Positions 15,729 through 21,682 of a stretch of DNA of 21,682 bases are shown piece after piece. Under the pieces are notes generated by a model that worked only from the letters and a program-made list of their open reading frames with translations, made no database searches and was not told where the DNA came from. Position numbers and translations under genes: made by a program. This DNA comes from an uncultured Collinsella sp. GTDB taxonomy: Bacteria; Actinomycetota; Coriobacteriia; Coriobacteriales; Coriobacteriaceae. The stretch is taken from positions 1 through 21,682 of the forward strand of contig CABQMF010000033.1 of NCBI GenBank assembly GCA_902465265.1. Reading direction: 5' to 3'. The stretch's first letter is position 1; the number at the start of each line of letters is the position of its first letter.

Positions 15729-17846
15729 ATGGCATCTGCTGTGAAGCGTGACGGTCGCGCCGTGGTGACCACATGCGGGGGATGCTATGCCGATTGCGCC
15801 TTTGCGGCACACGTTGAGGACGGTCGCGTGGTGGCCGAGTTGCCGGTGCCGGGGCACCCGTGCGCGGCACGTGCCCTGTGCGCCCGCGGGCGCCATCGCC
15901 TGGACATGCCGTTTGACGAGCGCGACCGGATTTTGCATCCCATGCGCCGCCGCCAGGATGGCTCGGGGTTCGATGCGGTGAGCTGGGACGAGGCGTTTTC
16001 GGAGATCGCGGAGCGCCTTTTGGGGATTGTTGACGGGCATGGTCCGCGCGCGCTGGGCATGACGCTCGGCGTGCCCTCGTTCGACCGCTACTGGGCCTAT
16101 CGCCTTATGCATGCGTTGGGTTCGCCCAACGTGTACGGTGCCGACGGTGCCTGCGAGGTAAGCCGACTTACCGGTTGGGAGCACAGCCTGGGCTATAGTC
16201 CCGCCTCCGACCTGGCGCACACCGATTGCATCATGTATCTGGGGCGTTCCATTGTCGATTCGTCGACGATGGGGGCCGTTGATGCGCTCAACGATGCGCG
16301 CCGGCGCGGGGCGAAAATCATCGTCGTGGACCCGCGGCGCAGTGGCTCTGCGGCGCTTGCAGACCGCTGGCTGCGCGTGCGCCCGGGCTGCGACCTGGCC
16401 TTGCTGCTGGGTATCGCGCATGTGCTGATAACCGATGGCTTGTACGACCGCGAGTTTGTTGCCCGCTATACCACGGGTTTTGATGACCTGGCGCAGGCGG
16501 CTGCTGCTTGGACGCCTGAGTGGGCCGAGTCGATGTGCGACGTGCCGGCGGACGATATCCGTGCGACTGCGCGTGATTTGGCTGTGCCGGCGCCTGCTGC
16601 GGTGGTGGACGCTGGCTTTCATGGTGGCATCGGCATTGCGTATGCCAACAGCACCCAGACCGCGCGTGCTATCTGCCTGGTCGATGTGCTGCTGGGCTGT
16701 ATTGGACATGCGGGTGGCGCGCTCAATCCGCCCACGCCGCTTGTGTTGGGCGACCTCGATCCCACGCGCTTTGCGACGCCGCCGGTGCCGCGCGAGCCCA
16801 AGCTGGGGTCCGAGCGCTATCCACTGGTCGATCCGGTGCGCGGTCTGTGCACGACCATCGGCCAGTCGATTCTGGCCGGCGATTTGCGTGGGCTGATCGT
16901 TTACGCCAGTAACCCCGGTGCTGGCTATGGCAATGCGCAGGCTTGGTTGGGCATCTTGCAGCAGCTCGACTTGCTCGTGACGATTGATATTCGCTGGTCC
17001 GAGACGGCGCGCGCTTCCGACTTCGTGCTGCCCGATGTGACGTATCTGGAGGCCGACCGCGGCGTGGGAACGGTGACAGGCGCCAACGATGCGCGTGTGT
17101 TCTACCGCAATGCCGTGCTGCCCGTGCAACATGACGACACGCGTCCCGGTCGGGAGATTTTTGCCGGTCTGGCACGGGCCTGTGGCGTGGGCGAGTACTT
17201 CCGGTTTACGCCCGACGATCTGGCGGCTGCCCAGGTGGCGCCGTTTGAGATCGATCTTGCCGCACTCAAGGAGCGCGGTTGGGCCGATACGGGCGTGCCG
17301 CTGCCGCCGCGCACGGGTGAGCCCGTGATTCCGCTGGACGGCGGCAAGATCGCGCTGGCAAGCGACGTCTGGGAGCGAGCCGGCATGGGACGCGTGCCAG
17401 GCTGGATCGCGCCGATGGTGGAGCCTGGCCCGGGGATGTTTCGCCTCATTAGCGGCAACCGTCCCTTTGAGTCGCATACCTCGCGAAGGCTTGCGGCCCA
17501 AGGTGCCGCCGAGACTGGATCGGATTTGGATGCCGTGCAGATGAATGCCGATGCTGCTGCGCACATGGGCATCGCTGACGGCGAGATCGTCGAGCTTGTG
17601 AGCGATATGGGCCGCGACCGCGTGCGCGTGGAGACGACGCCGTATCTGCATCCGGCGTGCATCTTTACGTCGGCCGCCCCCGGTGGGCGTTCGTTTGACT
17701 CCGATGCCGGTGGCGCTCAAGGCTTGGGCGTGGGCCCGCTCGACCATACGCCATTGCGTTGGGACTCGTTGACGGGCGCCGCGCTCACCCAGGAAAACGC
17801 CGTTCGCGTGGAAAAGATCGCGGCGCGCGGGGATAATGACGAGTAA
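15729..17846 (+). CDS. Orphan molybdopterin oxidoreductase, cysteine-type
   Basis: A 705-residue protein of the DMSO reductase superfamily (molybdenum or tungsten bis-MGD enzyme). An N-terminal [4Fe-4S] set is C16, C19, C23, C51. C142 in GACEVSRLTG stands where FdhF has Sec140, so it is the probable metal ligand. The FdhF motif with the formate-binding arginine (VRGQNNVQG) is replaced by LNPPTPLVLGD, so formate is probably not the substrate. It looks closer to the thiosulfate/polysulfide reductase side of the family, but the substrate is unknown. There is no Tat signal, so it should be cytosolic, and no ferredoxin or membrane partner gene is adjacent. The ATG at 15729 has AAAGGGG eight bases upstream; ATG 15711 is an alternative adding six residues. 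selA follows after 52 bp. Confidence 0.85.
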   Translation: MASAVKRDGRAVVTTCGGCYADCAFAAHVEDGRVVAELPVPGHPCAARALCARGRHRLDMPFDERDRILHPMRRRQDGSGFDAVSWDEAFSEIAERLLGIVDGHGPRALGMTLGVPSFDRYWAYRLMHALGSPNVYGADGACEVSRLTGWEHSLGYSPASDLAHTDCIMYLGRSIVDSSTMGAVDALNDARRRGAKIIVVDPRRSGSAALADRWLRVRPGCDLALLLGIAHVLITDGLYDREFVARYTTGFDDLAQAAAAWTPEWAESMCDVPADDIRATARDLAVPAPAAVVDAGFHGGIGIAYANSTQTARAICLVDVLLGCIGHAGGALNPPTPLVLGDLDPTRFATPPVPREPKLGSERYPLVDPVRGLCTTIGQSILAGDLRGLIVYASNPGAGYGNAQAWLGILQQLDLLVTIDIRWSETARASDFVLPDVTYLEADRGVGTVTGANDARVFYRNAVLPVQHDDTRPGREIFAGLARACGVGEYFRFTPDDLAAAQVAPFEIDLAALKERGWADTGVPLPPRTGEPVIPLDGGKIALASDVWERAGMGRVPGWIAPMVEPGPGMFRLISGNRPFESHTSRRLAAQGAAETGSDLDAVQMNADAAAHMGIADGEIVELVSDMGRDRVRVETTPYLHPACIFTSAAPGGRSFDSDAGGAQGLGVGPLDHTPLRWDSLTGAALTQENAVRVEKIAARGDNDE

Positions 17847-17898
17847 TTGACTCAGCTGATGTATTCGACTGATCCACGTTTCTTTTGAAAGGCCGCAC

Positions 17899-19356
17899 AT
17901 GAGCGATAGCCAGAACATGTCCGATGAGGTGCGCGCCCGCCTGCGCGCCATTCCTTCCGTCAACGAGCTGCTTGCCGAGTGGCCGGTGGTGAAGGCGGCG
18001 GGGGAGACCTGCGACGCGGTGGTGCATGCCGCCGTCACGGCCGAGCTCGACGAGGAGCGCGCCGCCATTCGCGCCGGTGCCGCCCCGCGCTCTAAGCGCG
18101 AGCTGGCATCGGCTATCGAGTGGCGTGCGCATCGCTCCGCGCTGCCGAGCCTGCGTCCCGCCGTCAACGCCACGGGTGTTGTTATCCATACCAATCTGGG
18201 TCGAGCCCCGCTCGCGGAGTCGGCCGCCAAGGCCGTGGCCGATGTCGCACGCGGCTACAGCACGCTCGAGTACAGCGTGGACACCTGCTCGCGCGGGTCG
18301 CGCAAAGAGCATGCCGCGCAACTCATCCGCTCGCTTACCGGTGCCGAGGATGCGCTGGTCGTCAACAATAACGCGGCCGCCGTGCTGTTGGTGTTGGCGA
18401 CTCATGCCGCGGGCAAAGAGGTTATCGTCAGCCGCGGCGAGCTTGTCGAGATTGGCGGCAGCTTTCGCATCCCCGATGTCATGGCGGCTTCGGGCGCCAA
18501 ACTCGTCGAGGTCGGCGCCACCAACCGCACGCATTTGGGCGACTACGAGCGCGCCATCACGCCCGAAACGGCCATGATCCTGAAGGTTCATCCTTCCAAC
18601 TATCGCATCGAGGGTTTTCACGAGGAAGTGAGCTCAAGGGAGCTCGCCGCACTGGCCCATAAGCACGGCCTGCTGTTCTATGAAGACCAGGGCTCGGGCG
18701 CACTGTTGCCTGACGACATCTTGGTGCGCGGCGGCGAAGAAACCACGCCGTCTTCGGTTTCGGCAGGGCTTGATCTGGTGTCGTGCTCGGGCGATAAACT
18801 GCTCGGTGCCGCACAGGCGGGCATTATCATGGGCCGTCGCGATCTGGTCCAGGCCTGTGGGTCGCATCCGCTTATGCGCGCCCTGCGCCCGGGCAAGCTG
18901 GCACTGGCGGCGCTCGAGGCTACACTGCGCATTTACATGGATGGGGCGGATGTGGCCCATCGCGAGGTGCCGGTGCTCAACATGCTCACGCTTCCGCAGG
19001 CTCATCTGGAGCGACGTGCCCGCAAGCTGCGCGATCGTATGGTCGCCGGGCTCGATAAGGCCGGTTGCCCGTGCGCCGTTGATTTGGAGATTGTCGAGGA
19101 GTCCTCGACGCCCGGCGGCGGCTCGCTGCCTACCGTGGAGCTGCCCACGATGTGCGTTGCCGTGCGTCTTGTTGACGAGCGCCTGACGGTCGACGCGCTC
19201 AAGCGCTCGCTTGTCCAGGACTTCGACACGCCGGTCGTTACGCGAACCTCGCACGATCGCATCTTGTTTGACGTCCGTACGCTTGTGGGCGACCGCGATA
19301 TCGAGACGGCGGCATCGACGCTCGTCGCGTGCGTTGCCAAGGCGGTGCGCAGATGA
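17899..19356 (+). CDS. selA: L-seryl-tRNA(Sec) selenium transferase
   Basis: A 485-residue PLP enzyme that converts seryl-tRNA(Sec) to selenocysteinyl-tRNA(Sec) using selenophosphate. K300 in SCSGDKLLGAAQAG is the PLP lysine (K295 in E. coli SelA, 463 residues). Other family motifs are INATGVVIHTNLGR-like VNATGVVIHTNLGRAPL and YSTLEY. GAAAGG lies six bases before the ATG. The gene follows the orphan molybdoenzyme by 52 bp without a terminator and overlaps selB by four bases (ATGA), so selA and selB should be translationally coupled. It serves FdhF in this window and any other selenoprotein of the genome. SelD, the selenophosphate source, is not encoded here. Confidence 0.96.
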   Translation: MSDSQNMSDEVRARLRAIPSVNELLAEWPVVKAAGETCDAVVHAAVTAELDEERAAIRAGAAPRSKRELASAIEWRAHRSALPSLRPAVNATGVVIHTNLGRAPLAESAAKAVADVARGYSTLEYSVDTCSRGSRKEHAAQLIRSLTGAEDALVVNNNAAAVLLVLATHAAGKEVIVSRGELVEIGGSFRIPDVMAASGAKLVEVGATNRTHLGDYERAITPETAMILKVHPSNYRIEGFHEEVSSRELAALAHKHGLLFYEDQGSGALLPDDILVRGGEETTPSSVSAGLDLVSCSGDKLLGAAQAGIIMGRRDLVQACGSHPLMRALRPGKLALAALEATLRIYMDGADVAHREVPVLNMLTLPQAHLERRARKLRDRMVAGLDKAGCPCAVDLEIVEESSTPGGGSLPTVELPTMCVAVRLVDERLTVDALKRSLVQDFDTPVVTRTSHDRILFDVRTLVGDRDIETAASTLVACVAKAVRR

Positions 19357-21320
19357 GTGAGACCGAAGCGTTGGTGGAATGCCCCGTTATCGTGGGTACG
19401 GCGGGACATGTCGACCACGGTAAGTCGGCACTGATCGAGGCGCTGACTGGCAAGAATCCCGATCGTCTGGAGGTTGAGCGCCGTCGCGGTATGACCGTGG
19501 AGCTGGGCTTTGGCGAGCTGGCGCTGCCAAGTGGCAAGATCGTCGGCCTGGTCGACGTGCCGGGCCACGCGCATTACTTGCGCGCCATGGTGCAGGGTGC
19601 CACGGGCATCGACGTTGCCGTGTTGGTGGTATCGGCCGTCGAGGGCGTGATGCCGCAGACCCGCGAGCACGTGCATGTGCTGGAGCTGCTGGGCGTCACA
19701 CATATGGTGGTCGCGCTGACGATGTGCGACCTGGCCGATAGCGAAATGATTGAGCTTGCCGAGCTCGACGTCGATGATTTTTTATCGGACACCGTGTTTG
19801 CGGACGCGCCGATCGTGCCTGTGTCGTCTAAGACGGGCGAGGGGATCGACGGACTGCTTGCGGTGCTCGACGAGCAGGTAGGTGCCTGCTGGGATGCCTG
19901 CCGCGACCGTGCCGAGCGCACCGATGCCGCGCCGCGCCTGCCGATTGACCGCTGTTTTACGATCAAGGGCGTCGGCACCGTCGTGACGGGAACGCTGCAC
20001 GATGCGCCGGTTGCGGTGGGCGACGAGCTGATGGCTTTGCCGTCGCGTACGGTCTGTCGCTTGCGTGGGATTCAGGTGCATGGCGACACTCAGCAGGCGC
20101 TGCCCGGTCAGCGTGTGGCGCTCAACTTGGTGGGCGATGGCGTCGCCGCACTTGACCGCGGTGAGATGCTCGGCGTGGCGGGCCGCTTTGGCCAGACGAT
20201 GCGCTTTATGATGACGTTTACGTATTTGGGTCGCGAGGGAGCCAAGCCGCGTGTGCTCGAGTCGGGTGCGCGCGTGCATGTGATGGCCGGCACGGCCGAG
20301 GTTGTCGGTCGCATCATGCTTTTGGAGGGCGAGGCCCCCATGGCGGTGGGCGAGACCCGTACCGTGCAGGTGCGCCTGGAGGAGCCGCTGCCGCTACGTG
20401 CCGGGGACCATGCCGTGGTGCTGTCGTATTCGCCCGTTATGCTTATTGGCGGCGGGCGCGTGCTGCTTTCGCGCTGCCGTCGCTCGCGCGAGCTTACTGA
20501 GGGGGAGTGCATGCTGTACGCGGCGCTCGAGTCCGGCGATATCGCGGGCGGTGTGGGCGCTTGGCTGACGCTGCAGACGCTGCCGGTTACGGCGGTTGAT
20601 GTTGCCGAGGCTTTGGATCTTGGTGTCGGCGAGGTCGATGCCGCACTGCGCTGGCTGGTGGCGCAGGGCTCCGTTCGCAAGCTTGTCGTGGGTGATGCGG
20701 ACCTCTTGGCGGACGCCGTGGTGCTCGATGCCGCGATGGATGCACTGGCGGCGACCCTGTCAGCCATGCATGCGGCGTCTCCCAAGGAGACGGGCTTTAC
20801 GCCCGGCGCCGTTGCCCATGCTGCGTGGCCTGCCGCTGATGAAGTCGTTGCCGCGGCTCTGATTGCCGAGGGCTGCTCGCGCGGCGTGTGCGCCTCCGAG
20901 GGCGCCGAGGTGTTCGACCCGCACTCCGCTGCCGCTGCGGCGCGCGTAGTGCACGAGGCGTGCGAGCGTATCATTTCCTTGCTGGACGAAGCCGGCCTCG
21001 ATGCGCCGACGTTGCCCGAGGTGGGCGAGCGGCTGCAGCTCGATCGCGACGTTATGACGCGAGCCCTGCGTGAGCTTTCGCTCAATCGCTCGATCGTTAA
21101 GGTCGAGCGCGACGTTGCCCTGTCCGCCGCCGCCGAGGCCCATGCGCGCGAGCTTGTTGCCGCCGCCATCGCCGATGCTGGCGGCGCTGCAACCACGAGT
21201 GTATTGCGCGAGGCCCTGGGTGTGTCGCGCAAGCGTGCTATCAGCATCTTGGAACACCTAGATGCCGTGCGCTTTACGGTGCTCGACAAGGAGGCCGGCG
21301 GCCTGCGCTCCCTGCGCTAG
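19353..21320 (+). CDS. selB: Selenocysteine-specific elongation factor SelB
   Basis: A 655-residue GTPase that brings Sec-tRNA(Sec) to UGA codons followed by a SECIS. Domains are an EF-Tu-like GTPase (G1 GHVDHGKS 18-25, G2 RGMT 45-48, G3 DVPGH 68-72, G5 SSK near 157), two beta-barrels, the SelB-type extra barrel domain, and C-terminal winged helices (from about residue 400) that bind the SECIS loop. The G4 motif, NKxD in most translational GTPases and TKAD in E. coli SelB from memory, reads TMCD here (123-126) and lacks the lysine. E. coli SelB has 614 residues. The start ATG at 19353 overlaps the selA stop. The stop is followed at once by an inverted repeat. Confidence 0.95.
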   Translation: MSETEALVECPVIVGTAGHVDHGKSALIEALTGKNPDRLEVERRRGMTVELGFGELALPSGKIVGLVDVPGHAHYLRAMVQGATGIDVAVLVVSAVEGVMPQTREHVHVLELLGVTHMVVALTMCDLADSEMIELAELDVDDFLSDTVFADAPIVPVSSKTGEGIDGLLAVLDEQVGACWDACRDRAERTDAAPRLPIDRCFTIKGVGTVVTGTLHDAPVAVGDELMALPSRTVCRLRGIQVHGDTQQALPGQRVALNLVGDGVAALDRGEMLGVAGRFGQTMRFMMTFTYLGREGAKPRVLESGARVHVMAGTAEVVGRIMLLEGEAPMAVGETRTVQVRLEEPLPLRAGDHAVVLSYSPVMLIGGGRVLLSRCRRSRELTEGECMLYAALESGDIAGGVGAWLTLQTLPVTAVDVAEALDLGVGEVDAALRWLVAQGSVRKLVVGDADLLADAVVLDAAMDALAATLSAMHAASPKETGFTPGAVAHAAWPAADEVVAAALIAEGCSRGVCASEGAEVFDPHSAAAAARVVHEACERIISLLDEAGLDAPTLPEVGERLQLDRDVMTRALRELSLNRSIVKVERDVALSAAAEAHARELVAAAIADAGGAATTSVLREALGVSRKRAISILEHLDAVRFTVLDKEAGGLRSLR

Positions 21321-21411
21321 GCCACCCTTATCAGTTGCGGTGAAATAGTTCCTGTTTTCCGGTTTAGATGCCTCTTCCAGGAACTATTCCACCGCAACTT
21401 TTGAGGGTGGC
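21321..21411. repeat. Long inverted repeat abutting the selB stop codon
   Basis: Two 34-nt arms (21321-21354 and 21378-21411) are complementary at 30 positions plus one T-G wobble, around a 23-nt loop. The mismatches lie at arm positions 11, 12 and 23. The outer 8 bp (GCCACCCT/AGGGTGGC) and the block AGTTGCGGTG are perfect. No T-run follows directly, so it is not a standard terminator, although it could protect or end the selB transcript. It has the look of a dispersed palindromic intergenic element. Copies elsewhere in the genome cannot be seen from here. Confidence 0.8.
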
Positions 21412-21431
21412 CAGCTGAAGCTGGCCACCTT
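21404..21431. repeat. Perfect 10-bp hairpin overlapping the previous repeat
   Basis: GGTGGCCAGC (21406-21415) pairs with GCTGGCCACC (21420-21429) around a TGAA tetraloop. A G-T wobble and an A-T pair extend the stem to 21404-21431. Its left arm shares bases 21404-21411 with the right arm of the larger inverted repeat, so the two folds exclude each other. No T-run follows. Confidence 0.75.
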
Positions 21432-21451
21432 GAGCCTTGAATCGGGCCAGT

Positions 21452-21613
21452 CGCCACGAAAGGGGCCTATCTACTACGTTCAGCCGACTATCCTCAACCA
21501 TTCCGAAATTCGCGAAATTAAAACCGCAGGTAGACGGTTTGCCGATTTTCTAAAAACGTGTGTATGGTCGACCCATGCCGGTCAAACGTAGTAGATGGCC
21601 CGTTTTTGTGGCG
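21452..21613. repeat. 162-bp element with 29-nt inverted ends
   Basis: Arms 21452-21480 and 21585-21613 are complementary at 24 of 29 positions without gaps. The innermost 12 (ATCTACTACGTT/AACGTAGTAGAT) and outermost 6 (CGCCAC/GTGGCG) are perfect. The 104-nt interior holds small palindromes: TTCGCGAA, AAACCG/CGGTTT (21521-21526 with 21535-21540) and GGTCGACC. No reading frame or target-site duplication is apparent. It may be a MITE-like or other dispersed intergenic repeat, or a structured RNA. The strand is undecided. Confidence 0.65.
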
Positions 21614-21682
21614 CGGTGCCAGGTCAGTCTTTTTGGGACGGGGCTTTTTTAGCTACCCCATGTCAAATATGTCTTAAGCTTT
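21614..21682. other. Gene-free right edge of the window
   Basis: Nothing certain is seen here. There are two T-runs (TTTTT near 21630 and TTTTTT near 21645), a weak GGGGCT/AGC-CCCC pairing around the second, and no ribosome-binding site with an open frame. Together with the three repeats, the region from 21321 to the end has no gene. Confidence 0.5.

Noticed and set aside
15729..17846. Second formate dehydrogenase
   Set aside because: The Sec/Cys-His pair and the VRGQNNVQG motif with the formate-binding arginine are missing, so only the general molybdopterin oxidoreductase family is supported.
15582..18230. Antisense open frame of 882 codons opposite the molybdoenzyme
   Set aside because: It has no recognisable motif and lies opposite a protein with clear cysteine and cofactor motifs, so it is a shadow of GC-rich coding sequence.
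21321..21682. selC (tRNA-Sec) next to selB
   Set aside because: No T-arm consensus with a matching acceptor stem was found there or in the other intergenic gaps.
21321..21682. CRISPR array
   Set aside because: The repeats are inverted pairs, not regularly spaced direct repeats, and no cas gene is present.

Overview
The window looks like part of the chromosome of a GC-rich, anaerobic, fermentative actinobacterium of the Coriobacteriia (Collinsella-like). That assignment is an inference from base composition, codon use and gene content, not from an alignment. Every supported gene is on the + strand. Together they form a nearly complete formate-to-hydrogen system plus the selenocysteine machinery its formate dehydrogenase needs.

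Region 1 (1-3071): a short leader, a four-cluster ferredoxin of the HydN/HycB type (190-708), and fdhF (785-3007). fdhF encodes a molybdopterin formate dehydrogenase with an in-frame UGA at codon 140. A SECIS hairpin with a GGUCU loop follows it, so the UGA should be read as selenocysteine and the gene is not broken. A terminator-like hairpin follows fdhF.

Region 2 (3086-14727): eleven tightly packed genes matching the Escherichia coli hyf/hyc sets. They are hyfA-like ferredoxin, hyfB, C, D, E, F (membrane arm with three antiporter-like subunits), hyfG (NiFe large subunit), hyfH (ferredoxin), hyfI (small subunit), hycH and hycI (assembly factor and maturation protease). This is a group 4a, hydrogenase-4-type formate hydrogenlyase (FHL-2 layout). 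Formate is oxidised by FdhF. Electrons pass through the HydN/HyfA-type proteins and HyfH/HyfI to the NiFe site in HyfG. The complex I-like membrane arm may couple H2 release to ion translocation.

Region 3 (14767-15691): a FocA-type formate channel, followed by two tandem terminators.

Region 4 (15729-21320): a cysteine-type molybdopterin oxidoreductase with no partner subunit, then selA and selB overlapping by four bases. selC (tRNA-Sec), selD, the hyp NiFe maturation genes and any regulator are not in the window.

Region 5 (21321-21682): no gene, but three inverted repeats. One abuts the selB stop codon, one overlaps it in a mutually exclusive fold, and one is a 162-bp element with 29-nt inverted ends.

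Most of the system is of known type. The points most worth a second look are the orphan molybdoenzyme joined to selAB, the altered GTPase G4 motif of SelB, a shift in leucine codon use between the membrane arm and the catalytic genes, hairpins placed where no promoter fits downstream, and the repeat cluster after selB.
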